Part shown: piece after piece, positions 15,014 to 23,180 of the stretch | How positions within the stretch are numbered: the stretch's first letter is position 1 | How the letters are laid out: the number at the start of each line of letters is the position of its first letter | Source: Cohnella sp. CFH 77786 | GTDB lineage: Bacteria; Bacillota; Bacilli; Paenibacillales; Paenibacillaceae | Assembly (NCBI RefSeq): GCF_019400745.1 | Contig: NZ_WJIB01000027.1 | Coordinates: 1 to 39,727 of the forward strand | DNA: 39,727 nt | Direction of reading: 5' to 3' | Translations under genes and position numbers: made by a program | Notes under the pieces: model-generated | What the model saw: the letters and a program-made list of their open reading frames with translations, nothing else | Told to the model about the DNA's origin: nothing | Database searches by the model: none

Positions 15014-15043
15014 GGAGCCGGTAGGAAGATCCCGACCGGCTCC
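15014..15043 (-). terminator. GGAGCCGGT/ACCGGCTCC hairpin between operon genes
   Basis: Perfect 9-bp arms around 12 bases between the membrane protein and the S1 gene. No T tract follows on the minus strand, so a processing or attenuating hairpin is as likely as termination. Confidence 0.5.
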
Positions 15044-15048
15044 AGGAA

Positions 15049-15441
15049 TTAGCTATGTGCTTGAATCGGGTTGCGTCTAAAGTGAATGAACATTGCCGCC
15101 CTGGTTGCAAGAAGCCCGATCAAGCCGACGACCGCGCAAAGCGCTACTACGGTCTTGCTTCCGGATGAAATGCCAAGCCCCATGAACGCAAGCGTGTAAT
15201 GGAAGCCGAAGGCCATAATGACGGCCATTAGAAAGGCCGGTTTCAGAATCGGCGCGTCTTTGATCTTGCCGTAAAGCAAGCCGCCCCACAGCGCCGCCCA
15301 GAAAATGTCCCAGAAAGGAAAGAAGCTGGCATGAGTGCTTTCATGGGTAATGATGGATTCGATAATCATTGCGCCGTACAACAGCGACTTCAGATAAAGC
15401 GTGATGGTGAAGTAAGCTATAACACATGTTAAGATTCTCAA
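15049..15441 (-). CDS. Integral membrane protein (130 aa, about 4 TM)
   Basis: 130 residues with about four hydrophobic helices (ILTCVIAYFTITLYLKSLLYG; FFPFWDIFWAALWGGLLYG; PAFLMAVIMAFGFHYTLAFMGL; TVVALCAVVGLIGLLATRAAM) and a basic tail. A His/Glu-containing loop (IITHESTHASF) is notable but not a known motif. ATG 15441 lies 15 bases downstream of the AAA+ gene, so it is probably its membrane partner. TATAACACATGTTA (15418-15431) lies inside its 5' coding region. Not recognised. Confidence 0.75.
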   Translation of the reverse strand: MRILTCVIAYFTITLYLKSLLYGAMIIESIITHESTHASFFPFWDIFWAALWGGLLYGKIKDAPILKPAFLMAVIMAFGFHYTLAFMGLGISSGSKTVVALCAVVGLIGLLATRAAMFIHFRRNPIQAHS

Positions 15442-15455
15442 CCTTGTTTCCCCCT

Positions 15456-18167
15456 TTACTTAAAATCTTCCGGCAGCAGCGTGATAAGATCATCCGGCGT
15501 AGGATCAGCCAGCTTTTGAAGCCGGACAGCTTGATTCCTCATAGCGCCCTCCAACAAGTTACGGACGAACCGGCCATTACCGGCTTCCCGAACGCCTTCA
15601 GCGCTGGCCAGAATGGGGCGAATGATTTCTTCGCTGCGCGGATCTACGTTCAAGCCGCTGGACATAAGACGGAAAATCTGAAGCATTTCGTCTACGGTGT
15701 AGTCCTTGAACTCGAACACCAACGGGAAGCGAGACTTCAGACCGGCGTTAGCCTGGAAGAAATACTCCATATCTTCGTTATAACCGGCGAGAATGACGAT
15801 CAGGTTATCCCGATGATCTTCCATGCCTTTTACAAGCGCGTCAATGGCTTCCTTGCCGAAGTCGTTCTCGCCGCCGCTGGCCAACGCATAGGCTTCGTCA
15901 ACGAACAGAATGCCGCCAAGCGCCTTTTCGATCACCTTATGAGTTTTCGCTGCTGTTTGGCCGACATAGGAAGCCACAAGTCCGCTGCGGTCCGTTTCGA
16001 TCAGCTGGCCCGATTTCAAGATTCCCATATGGCGAAGCATTTTACCGACGATCCGGGCGATAGTCGTTTTGCCGGTGCCGGGATTGCCCTTAAAGACCAT
16101 ATGCAGCGTTTGGATGGCCGATTGAGCAATGCCCTTTTCCTGCTTCATCTTCTGTATCTTCACCTGTGCGGCCAAGGCCCGGATATGCTCTTTGACTTCC
16201 TCATTGCCGACGATGCTTGCCAGCTCGGTTTCCAGATCGAATGTTTCATCTTCGATGGCTCCCCCGAAGTCGGCAGCTGTAAGCAGCATCAGATCCGATT
16301 GTTTGAAGCCCGATTGCTCTTGCAGACGAATCGCTTGGTTTCGTATCGCGCTCTCCATCAGATTCCGGACGTAGCGGCCATTACCGGCTTCACGCTTGCC
16401 TTCAGCTCTTTGGAGCGTGGCGCGGACAGCTGGAATTGCGTCCGGATCAAGCTGATACTGCGCCGCAGCCAGCATCATTTCAAGGATGCGGAACATTTCA
16501 TCGACGGTGTAATCCTGGAACTCAAACACGTTCGGGAATCGGGAACGTAGACCGGCGTTCACGTCGAAGAATTTCTCCATATCTTCGTCGTAACCGGCAA
16601 GGATGATGATAAGGTTCTCCCGGTGATCTTCCATTGCCTTTACCAGCGTATCGATGGCTTCCTTACCGAATTGATCGCCGTTAGCCAAGGAGTAGGCTTC
16701 GTCGATGAAAAGGATACCGCCAAGCGATTGTTTGACTACATCGAGAACCTTGTCCGCTGTCTGGCCAACGTAAGGAGCCACAAGACCGCTTTTGTCGGTT
16801 TCTTTCATCTGGCCGGATTTCAGAACGCCCATTTCCTTCAGCATCTTGCCTAAGATCCGGGCGATAGTGGTTTTACCTGTACCGGGGTTGCCCTTAAAAA
16901 CCATATGTAGGCTTTGTCCGGTAGCGGACGAAATGCCGTTTTCTTTACGCGCCCGCTGTACTTGCAGCTGCGCGGCCAAAGAGCGTAACATTTTCTTCAC
17001 GCCTTCATTTCCGACGATCTTGGTTAATTCAGCTTCCAGATCGAATACTTCCCCTTCGACATACCCGAAGTCCTCCGCGATAATGGTACGGATATCCTCG
17101 GAAGAACGTCTTGCAGCATTCTTCAAGCGGCTAGATTGTTTGCGGATCGCTTCATCAATGACGTTCCGGACAAGCCGACCGTTGCCGTCCTCGTTACGTC
17201 CTGGAATTTGCCGCCGCTCAATTACTGCATAAAGGGCTTTTACGGCATCTTCCTCTAAGATGTAGTTTTCAGCGTCGAATTGATTTTCAGCGATTTCAAG
17301 CAATTCCTCCGGCGTGTAATCCGGAAATTCAATGATATTTGGGAAACGAGACTTCAAGCCGCTGTTCGCCTTCATGAACTCGTCCATTTCCTTTGTGTAA
17401 CCGGCGAGAATAACGATCAAGTTATCCCGGTATTCCTCCATGCACTTGACGAGCGTATCAATCGCTTCTTTACCAAAATCCGTCTGACCGCCGCGAGAAA
17501 GCGTATAAGCTTCGTCAATGAACAGAATGCCGCCGATAGCGCGGTTTACGACTTCGCGGGTTTTAGGAGCTGTCGAGCCGATGTATTCACCGACAAGATC
17601 CTCCCTGGTCACTTCAACCAAATGCCCCTTCGTTACAACGCCTAATGCCCTGAACATATTGGCCGCAATCCGGGCAAGTGTCGTTTTGCCGGTACCGGGA
17701 TTCCCGGTAAAGACCATATGCAGCGTTTGCTTCCGTTTGCTTTGGCCAGCTGCTTGCCGTTCGGCTTGCAAGGAAACCGTATCTTGCAGCTCCTGGAAGT
17801 ATTGCTTCACCGGCGCAAGGCCGACGATACTGTGTAGTTCTTGCAAGGCTGCATTTAACGCTGGTTGATTGATCTTGAATGTCGGGCGGTTCGGCGCAAA
17901 GTCAATCGGTGACGCTTGCGGAGCTGCCGAAGCAGATCCAGCGTTATAGCTGCCGCCGTAACCGCCGCTGTTGCGGTTCGTGAATCGGGCGATCAAGTGT
18001 CCCACGTCGCGGAACGCGCCGAAGAAGATCCCGACAAAGTACATGAAGCCCTTATTTTTGATTGCGATAATGAGCTGCATTTCCGGAAGCAAGAAAGGAA
18101 GCTCTTTCTTGAAGTCAATCGTGATTTCTTCCTCCTGGGAAACGCGCTGCTGTTGCTGCGCTGACAT
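15456..18167 (-). CDS. Triple AAA+ ATPase of the CbxX/SpoVK family
   Basis: 903 residues. A hydrophobic N-terminal segment (about 31-60) suggests membrane association. Three successive CbbX/SpoVK-type AAA+ modules follow (about 110-370, 385-630, 640-900). Each has GNPGTGKTT (Walker A, first near 155-163), GILFIDEAY or GILFVDEAY (Walker B), a conserved GNGR(F/Y)VRN(L/V) arginine motif and an acidic linker (FDLEAELTKIVGN type). Family proteins form hexameric remodelling machines (CbbX reactivates Rubisco; SpoVK acts in sporulation). Three modules in one chain occur in type VII secretion EccA-like and phage or plasmid proteins. The substrate is unknown. It sits between an NPCBM protein and a membrane protein, pointing to envelope work. 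Confidence 0.93.
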   Translation of the reverse strand: MSAQQQQRVSQEEEITIDFKKELPFLLPEMQLIIAIKNKGFMYFVGIFFGAFRDVGHLIARFTNRNSGGYGGSYNAGSASAAPQASPIDFAPNRPTFKINQPALNAALQELHSIVGLAPVKQYFQELQDTVSLQAERQAAGQSKRKQTLHMVFTGNPGTGKTTLARIAANMFRALGVVTKGHLVEVTREDLVGEYIGSTAPKTREVVNRAIGGILFIDEAYTLSRGGQTDFGKEAIDTLVKCMEEYRDNLIVILAGYTKEMDEFMKANSGLKSRFPNIIEFPDYTPEELLEIAENQFDAENYILEEDAVKALYAVIERRQIPGRNEDGNGRLVRNVIDEAIRKQSSRLKNAARRSSEDIRTIIAEDFGYVEGEVFDLEAELTKIVGNEGVKKMLRSLAAQLQVQRARKENGISSATGQSLHMVFKGNPGTGKTTIARILGKMLKEMGVLKSGQMKETDKSGLVAPYVGQTADKVLDVVKQSLGGILFIDEAYSLANGDQFGKEAIDTLVKAMEDHRENLIIILAGYDEDMEKFFDVNAGLRSRFPNVFEFQDYTVDEMFRILEMMLAAAQYQLDPDAIPAVRATLQRAEGKREAGNGRYVRNLMESAIRNQAIRLQEQSGFKQSDLMLLTAADFGGAIEDETFDLETELASIVGNEEVKEHIRALAAQVKIQKMKQEKGIAQSAIQTLHMVFKGNPGTGKTTIARIVGKMLRHMGILKSGQLIETDRSGLVASYVGQTAAKTHKVIEKALGGILFVDEAYALASGGENDFGKEAIDALVKGMEDHRDNLIVILAGYNEDMEYFFQANAGLKSRFPLVFEFKDYTVDEMLQIFRLMSSGLNVDPRSEEIIRPILASAEGVREAGNGRFVRNLLEGAMRNQAVRLQKLADPTPDDLITLLPEDFK

Positions 18168-18178
18168 ATGAAGCCCCC

Positions 18179-19144
18179 TTATTTAGAAATTCTGGCATTG
18201 GCCAGGATGATTCCAACGTCTCGGAAATTATCATCAGATGCTACCTGGGAAATTTCGATTGTAAGACGAATCACGCCGGTAAGATCAGCTTCGAGCGGAA
18301 CCGCGAAGTCGCCGCCTGTAAATTCTTTCGTCTCGGCCAGCTTCTTGTTATCGCCGTACAAGCGCACAACGTAACGGGCTTTGGTGTTCTTCATTTGATC
18401 GTCTACGCCGACGACCGTTTTGAATGCTTTGTAGTTCCCGGCGAGATTATAGTCCAGCTCAACATTGTTTTTGCTGTCTCCCCAGCCCCAATTCAGCTTA
18501 AAGCCCAGGCCCTTGTTGTATTCCTTACCGGCGATCCGGAAGTAAGTTTCTTTCGTCCATTGGTCTTTCAGCATTTCCATCGTTCCAAGGTTGTCACCGG
18601 AGGAATAGAACTTCAGGTAATCGAGATCGGAAACGAATTGCGCTACTTCGTTTGTCGTGCTGTCCGGAACCGGCTGCAATCCGACAAAAACCGTATCGCC
18701 TTTCCATGTGATCGGAAGATTCAAGCCGCCGCTCAAATAACTGGCTTTGATAAGGAGATTTCCTTCTGCGTCGATAACGAGATCCCCGGAATTGACGATA
18801 TGGGTCTTGCCGTCGAAGAATACTCGCGTATAAGGTGCGTTTTGAAGCGCCGCGGCAGGTGCCGGTGCTACTTGCTGGCCTTCGGTGTTCGTACTGGCCG
18901 GGATCGTGCCGGAGTTGTTAGAACCGCTGTTCGAGCTGTTGTTGCTTCCGCTATTCGTCGCCTGTTGTGTCGGCTGCGGATCTGCGATAGTAACCGGCTG
19001 CGTTTGGGTCGGTTGAACAATGCTTTGGCTTGCCGGTTTCTTATCCCCTCCCTGGGACAACATGACGGCGAAAAAGACGAGAAGGATAACCGCTACCCCA
19101 GCAACCCCCGAATAGATATACAGATTCTTTTTGGTCATCTTCAT
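18179..19144 (-). CDS. Membrane-anchored NPCBM-domain protein
   Basis: 321 residues from ATG 19144 (AAGGAG 11 bases upstream; GTG 19156 overlaps that site). A short cytoplasmic start and one TM helix (YIYSGVAGVAVILLVFFAVML) are followed by a low-complexity Ser/Asn/Gln/Thr linker (about 30-85). Next is a copper amine oxidase-like stalk repeat (TRVFFDGKTHIVNSG ... VFVGLQP, about 102-150). The C-terminus is an NPCBM-type beta-sandwich (about 165-321: WTKETYFRIAGKEYNKGLGF ... FKTVVGVDD). NPCBM domains bind carbohydrate. It is predicted to face outside and present a sugar-binding domain, possibly to peptidoglycan or host glycans. It is encoded 11 bases upstream of the AAA+ ATPase. Confidence 0.85.
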   Translation of the reverse strand: MKMTKKNLYIYSGVAGVAVILLVFFAVMLSQGGDKKPASQSIVQPTQTQPVTIADPQPTQQATNSGSNNSSNSGSNNSGTIPASTNTEGQQVAPAPAAALQNAPYTRVFFDGKTHIVNSGDLVIDAEGNLLIKASYLSGGLNLPITWKGDTVFVGLQPVPDSTTNEVAQFVSDLDYLKFYSSGDNLGTMEMLKDQWTKETYFRIAGKEYNKGLGFKLNWGWGDSKNNVELDYNLAGNYKAFKTVVGVDDQMKNTKARYVVRLYGDNKKLAETKEFTGGDFAVPLEADLTGVIRLTIEISQVASDDNFRDVGIILANARISK

Positions 19145-19164
19145 TTCTGAATGCACTCCTTGTT

Positions 19165-19446
19165 CTATTTAAGTTTTAGAAACGCTTCTCCAAGTGATGT
19201 AAGGCTGTATTCCTTTGTCATGCCGTAACGATCCTGCTGAATCAAACCCATTACTTCCAACGGAGTAACGAATTTATTCAAAAGGCTGCGGTTGATTTCA
19301 GCTGTAAGAGATAGCCGGTTCATGTTCATAGGCCCTTTGTTTTTCAAGATCGACAATATGGCCGCTGACTGTTTCGGCATCCTCTTAACAGTTCCGCGCA
19401 AGTATTCTCGTAAATTCATGCTGTCCAGTATATCGTTGCTGCTCAT
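19165..19446 (-). CDS. Winged-helix DNA-binding protein (93 aa)
   Basis: 93 residues from ATG 19446 with AAAGGAGGG upstream. SAAILSILKNKGPMNMNRLSLTAEINRSLLNKFVTPLEVMGLIQQDRYGMTKEYSLTSLG-type layout is a winged helix (MarR/ArsR-like or PadR-like size). As the first gene of the leftward envelope/AAA+ operon it probably regulates that operon. The palindrome ATGTATATACAT at 19535-19546 is a candidate operator. Confidence 0.72.
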   Translation of the reverse strand: MSSNDILDSMNLREYLRGTVKRMPKQSAAILSILKNKGPMNMNRLSLTAEINRSLLNKFVTPLEVMGLIQQDRYGMTKEYSLTSLGEAFLKLK

Positions 19447-19619
19447 TCAAACCCTCCTTTGTTCATAGATTGTTCCCTACCAATAGGCTTCAAGGATTGG
19501 TACCATATTCCTATTATATTACAAAGTTCGATGTATGTATATACATAGATAGATGTTCTATAAGATAAAAAAATATGTTACGATAGGCGTACAACTGGAA
19601 CTGATAGGAAGGTGGAAAC
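19447..19619. promoter_or_regulatory. Divergent promoter region with ATGTATATACAT palindrome
   Basis: Between the leftward wHTH gene and the rightward primase-like gene. The perfect 12-nt palindrome is at 19535-19546. A rightward TTCTAT-N17-TACGAT box pair lies near 19556-19585, and a leftward TATAAT box near 19510-19520. ACCAAT/ATTGGT arms flank about 19478-19502. AT-rich throughout. Confidence 0.5.
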
Positions 19620-20615
19620 ATGGCTTTACGCAACGTCGCAAGGTTGAAGATCCTCTGCCCGATCTGCGGTCACAACGATTGGTGCATGGTATCCGATGAT
19701 CGTAAGCTGGCTCTCTGTCAGCGGATTCAAAACGATCATCCGAACAAAAAAGGCGGCTGGTGGCATTCGCTCGAAGATCGGATTACCGCCAATAAAGAGG
19801 ATTTCACTCCACGAATAGAGAAACCAAGAGGACCGGAAGAATTGATTCATGCGGTCTATTCAGACTTATTCCGGCAGTTTCCCTTATCAGCTGAACACCT
19901 GGAAACATTGAAGCAAAGAGGGCTGACAGTCCGGGAGATCCGGGAGCAAGGCTATGGGACATTACCTATAAATAATCGGCATCAGGTAAGCAAGATGTTA
20001 CTTGAAAAGTACGGTGAAGTGGCGCTTTCGTCTGTTCCGGGCTTTTACATGAAGGAAGGGCCGTATGGCGAGTATTGGACGATATTCGGCGGCACCGGCT
20101 TTATGATTCCGATTCTTTCAGTTGATCGGAAAATAACCGGCATCCAGGTACGAGTAGACCGGCCAACAGGCAAAACGAAGTATATTTGGCTTTCGACGGA
20201 TGGGAAAAAGCAAGGAACGAATAGCGGAAACCCTGTACATGTGGCCATACCGCCCTCTATTCAAAGTAATGATATATGGATAACTGAAGGGCCGCTGAAG
20301 GCGAATGTCATTGCATGGAGGAATAAGTGCGTAGCGTTGGCTGCGCCTGGCGTGGCGCATTGGCAGGAGATCCCGAATCTTCTTTCCCAGCTCCGCAAGC
20401 TCCTGGTGAATGAAGGCCGGAACATCATTGCTTATGATTCGTCTGAATTTGCAAGCAAGCCTTGGGTAAAGCAGTACGCCGTTTCGCTTGCTGAAGAACT
20501 GAACCGGCGGCAGCTCCCCCCTATCTTTGCGCTGTGGGATCTGGCCAACGGGAAAGGCATCGACGATGTGATTTTATCGGGGAATGAAACGGGGATCGAA
20601 TACAAGCTATCATGA
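19620..20615 (+). CDS. Primase-like protein with zinc finger and TOPRIM/DUF3854 domain
   Basis: 331 residues from ATG 19620 (GGAAGGTGG upstream). The N-terminal zinc finger reads CPICGHNDWC (residues 14-23) and LCQR. The C-terminal half matches DUF3854/TOPRIM-like primase domains: ITEGPLKA (Glu223), the short APGVAHW strand, IIAYDS (Asp273) and a GKGIDDVIL finish. Such proteins accompany AEP-type or DnaG-like replication in plasmids and phages. The second acidic residue of the TOPRIM DxD is a serine here (DSS), so catalysis is uncertain. It stands alone between the divergent promoter and the rep gene. Confidence 0.82.
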   Translation: MALRNVARLKILCPICGHNDWCMVSDDRKLALCQRIQNDHPNKKGGWWHSLEDRITANKEDFTPRIEKPRGPEELIHAVYSDLFRQFPLSAEHLETLKQRGLTVREIREQGYGTLPINNRHQVSKMLLEKYGEVALSSVPGFYMKEGPYGEYWTIFGGTGFMIPILSVDRKITGIQVRVDRPTGKTKYIWLSTDGKKQGTNSGNPVHVAIPPSIQSNDIWITEGPLKANVIAWRNKCVALAAPGVAHWQEIPNLLSQLRKLLVNEGRNIIAYDSSEFASKPWVKQYAVSLAEELNRRQLPPIFALWDLANGKGIDDVILSGNETGIEYKLS

Positions 20616-20960
20616 TTTTCCAAAGTTCGACTACCGTAACCTCTAAAACTATGTTAATATGTTTTATGAGCAAGTCAGATTACTAGATTCTTACGACCTT
20701 AAAAACCGAATAAAACTGAAATAGCCATTATGTTTCACGCGGTATCGAAGATGTTTCCAGCATCTCCGAGCTGTGTCAACCGATCCTCTACATCGGCGAA
20801 ACAGGCGCTCACACAATGACCTTCCAGAAAGCAATATAGGTTTTAAGCTGAAAAAACAACAGCTGATATACCTTTATTGTACCATTGGGACGCTTATTTA
20901 TCAAGCGTGTCAACGGATTTGGAAGTAGTTTCATTGTACTATTTCTAAAATAGGAACCCG
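20616..20960. other. rep leader/intergenic region with hairpins
   Basis: No gene seen in 345 bases. It contains an AGATG/CATCT hairpin, a CCGAT/ATCGG hairpin (near 20799-20815) and an ACGCTT/AAGCGT hairpin (near 20889-20906), ending in the terminator at 20961. The arrangement of hairpins plus terminator before rep could be a copy-control leader. A controlling antisense RNA was not identified. Confidence 0.4.
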
Positions 20961-21002
20961 AGCCCTGGTATCTCCCTTTGTTGGAGATCCCAGGGCTTTT
21001 TT
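20961..21002 (+). terminator. Strong intrinsic terminator upstream of rep
   Basis: AGCCCTGG plus ATCTCC pairs with GGAGAT plus CCAGGGCT, followed by T6. It ends the 19620 transcript or attenuates the rep leader. A second stem, AACCGG-TTAG-CCGGTT, follows near 21020-21035. Confidence 0.85.
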
Positions 21003-21162
21003 GCGTTCGCTGAACCGATGGAACCGGTTAGCCGGTTGAGATCCCATCTGCTCATACATAAAACCGAAACCGCATATAGTCGCTCCGAAATCCCAAATTT
21101 TGTAAATGCGGGGTATCGAGGGCCTACTTTCCTATTGCCTTTTTCGAGAAAGGGACGGTCCC

Positions 21163-22617
21163 ATGTCGCAGCTGTTACAAGTCTCCCAAAATTTAATACA
21201 ACCAAAAACGCGTTCGGAAGCCTTTTTCGGGCTTCTCTTTGGCGAGAACATGAATTCTTACCCGAAGCGTTCCGGAATGAAAACAAATGCAGGGAAACGT
21301 GATAGTGAGCGTCAATGGGTATTTGTCGGAACGAAAGAGCGCATGAAAAGCATGGCCACGCAAGCAACACTCTATGCTGTTCTAGCAGATCCTGCGGTCG
21401 ATACGTCCTTTTACACGCCTAATGGCTACTACCGGCGCGATTTGCGCTGGACCGAATCCCTCCGGTGGCTTAACGCGCTTACGTTCGATTTTGATAATTA
21501 CGGCGAATCTATCGAAGAAGTGATTGAGCGGATCGATCGGGCAGGACTCCCCCGCCCTACCGCTATCGTGAGAACGCCGAGCGGCGGCCATCATGCGTCT
21601 TTCTTCTTTACGGAGCCGGTCCGCGCAACGGACAAGGCGATTCGTCTTTATTCGGCTATCATGTGGCACATGGCCGACGACCTGGGCGCGGATATGGCAG
21701 CTGTCGGGGCGAATCGTATCTTCAGAACGCCGACCGAGCAAAACATGCTTTATTTTGAGCCAGCAAACCGGTACAGCTTCGACGTGTTCAAAGATTGGCG
21801 CGAAATCAACCATCCTTACGATCCGGACGCTGGCGGCTTTGTGAACGTACATACAGGGAATCTAATGAGCCATCCGGCCCTTCAATACTTACTTACAGCG
21901 CCTTGCGACTATGGTAATCGTGATGTTGTTGCATTTAACCTGGCGCTGGCCATGAAAGCGTCTGATTGGACGCAGGAACAAGCCGAAACCGCCATGCGGG
22001 ATTGGTTTATTTACTGCTGCGCGAAAGGCGCACAAGCTGGTAAGAAGCCTTTTACGCAGCGTGACGCTGTATATAAGGCAAGCTACGTGTTCCGCAGCTC
22101 CAAACTTCAGGCACCGAAGGCAGAAATTATCCGGGAGATTACCGGAATGCCTTTTTATTATCGCACTCGCAATCATTGGGAACCTGCCAAGCCAAGGTCC
22201 GAGCGTGAACGCAGCCATCTTCACGAATGGGAAGCTGACCTGTTGGATCTTCTCCAATCGGAAAAAGAGCTGTCCGGAACGCAACAGGAGCTGGCCACGC
22301 GGCTACACTGTCCGCTGACTTCGTTTAAGGCGGTTCTTGGCCAGCTGAAGGATGCCGGTAAAGTGATCGTTGAGACACGCAGAGGGCGCGGCGGCGTAAC
22401 CGTCATACGGCCTTCAGAAGCGCCAGAAGCCGCAGCTGAAGCAAGCAATGTCATTCCCTTCCCTATCGAGGATAAAAACGAGAATGGGCCGTCCGCGCCG
22501 GTTGAAAACGGGGTAGTGGTTTACGCTGACTTCCGGGAACGCAAAATAGAGCGCATCGAGCGCTTCAGTGAAGTCAAAATTGAACCGGAACCGCCAGATC
22601 CCGGACCGCCAGATTAA
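21163..22617 (+). CDS. rep: Replication initiator with AEP-type primase domain
   Basis: 484 residues from ATG 21163 (AGGGA upstream); the frame opens earlier but the leading residues look non-coding. The opening LLQVSQNLIQPKTRSEAFFGLLFGE is typical of plasmid initiators. An AEP-like core follows with NALTFDFDN (Asp109, Asp111), PSGGHHASFFF (His143/144) and GANRIFRTPT, the expected metal/nucleotide motifs. A winged-helix part is at about 350-415 (TQQELATRLHCPLTSFKAVLGQLKDAGKV), and the tail is acidic and proline-rich. It should recognise the plasmid origin and may synthesise primers. The candidate origin with DnaA-box-like sites follows directly. The family assignment is by motif, not search. 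Confidence 0.85.
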   Translation: MSQLLQVSQNLIQPKTRSEAFFGLLFGENMNSYPKRSGMKTNAGKRDSERQWVFVGTKERMKSMATQATLYAVLADPAVDTSFYTPNGYYRRDLRWTESLRWLNALTFDFDNYGESIEEVIERIDRAGLPRPTAIVRTPSGGHHASFFFTEPVRATDKAIRLYSAIMWHMADDLGADMAAVGANRIFRTPTEQNMLYFEPANRYSFDVFKDWREINHPYDPDAGGFVNVHTGNLMSHPALQYLLTAPCDYGNRDVVAFNLALAMKASDWTQEQAETAMRDWFIYCCAKGAQAGKKPFTQRDAVYKASYVFRSSKLQAPKAEIIREITGMPFYYRTRNHWEPAKPRSERERSHLHEWEADLLDLLQSEKELSGTQQELATRLHCPLTSFKAVLGQLKDAGKVIVETRRGRGGVTVIRPSEAPEAAAEASNVIPFPIEDKNENGPSAPVENGVVVYADFRERKIERIERFSEVKIEPEPPDPGPPD

Positions 22618-22953
22618 ATAGTCATACTCCATATACAGGGGGAGGGTGGTGGGAGGGAATACAATCCTTCCTTGAAATCGGGGCTGGTGCTTTGCGTAGC
22701 AAAGCGTCCTTATCGTCGGGCCTGTGGGTAGTGGGCCGTTTTGCTGGTAGTTGTCCACAGCGCCCTTCTTTCCCTGTTTCACCTCGCGCAGCCTGTGGGT
22801 TACTTCTGTTCCGGATCATCCTATACCTGAATGAGATTGATTACGATGGTTAGGGGCCGGAGGCCCCCCGGTGGAGGGCGTAGCCCCAGCGGGAGCGTCC
22901 CCCGAGGGAGAACGTCGTAGTATGTTTTCTATCGGGCTTTGTCTCTCTCCTGG
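22618..22953. other. Candidate origin / structured region II
   Basis: Gene-free 336 bases directly after rep. DnaA-box-like 9-mers: TTGTCCACA (22751-22759, one mismatch to TTATCCACA), and reverse-strand forms TGTGGGTAG (22723-22731) and TGTGGGTTA (22794-22802), two mismatches each. GNA-triloop hairpins on the + strand: GCTTTGC-GTA-GCAAAGC (22689-22705), GGGGCC-GGA-GGCCCC (22853-22867), GGGC-GTA-GCCC (22876-22886). GGGC plus CTGTGG pairs with CCACAG plus GCCC around 22718-22764. Purine-rich G runs lie at 22638-22655. Origin function is inferred from position and boxes. Confidence 0.55.
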
Positions 22954-23091
22954 CTACCTGTTGGATTTAGGCACCAGCTGTAAGCCTGGTTTGTTCTTTT
23001 TCTTCTTCAAGGGATAGCCCAGGCGTTTAGCGGATGACAATGCCCCGGCTACCAGCTGTTCCCGTTCTTTTTGCGATAGGGTCAGTTTCAT
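22954..23091 (-). CDS. Small basic protein (45 aa)
   Basis: 45-codon ORF read leftwards from ATG 23091 with an excellent GAGGAGGT site 5 bases upstream. The product begins MKLTLSQKEREQLVAGALSS and ends in a lysine-rich stretch (KKKKNKPG). It is opposite in direction to rep and lies between the candidate origin and the 23181 gene, so it may be a small nucleic-acid-binding copy-control factor. Function unknown; the case for translation rests on the ribosome binding site and reading frame. Confidence 0.5.
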   Translation of the reverse strand: MKLTLSQKEREQLVAGALSSAKRLGYPLKKKKNKPGLQLVPKSNR

Positions 23092-23180
23092 GGTGGACCT
23101 CCTCTCCCCTGCCGAAATGTTGGACTACCTTTCACGCCAGCTGCATAGAAATAGATTAGGAACCCCGGAACGCAGTTCCT

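Noticed and set aside
20700..20960. tRNA-like cloverleaf upstream of rep
   Set aside because: Hairpins do not form acceptor, anticodon and T arms; no CCA end or conserved TTCGA loop in the right place.
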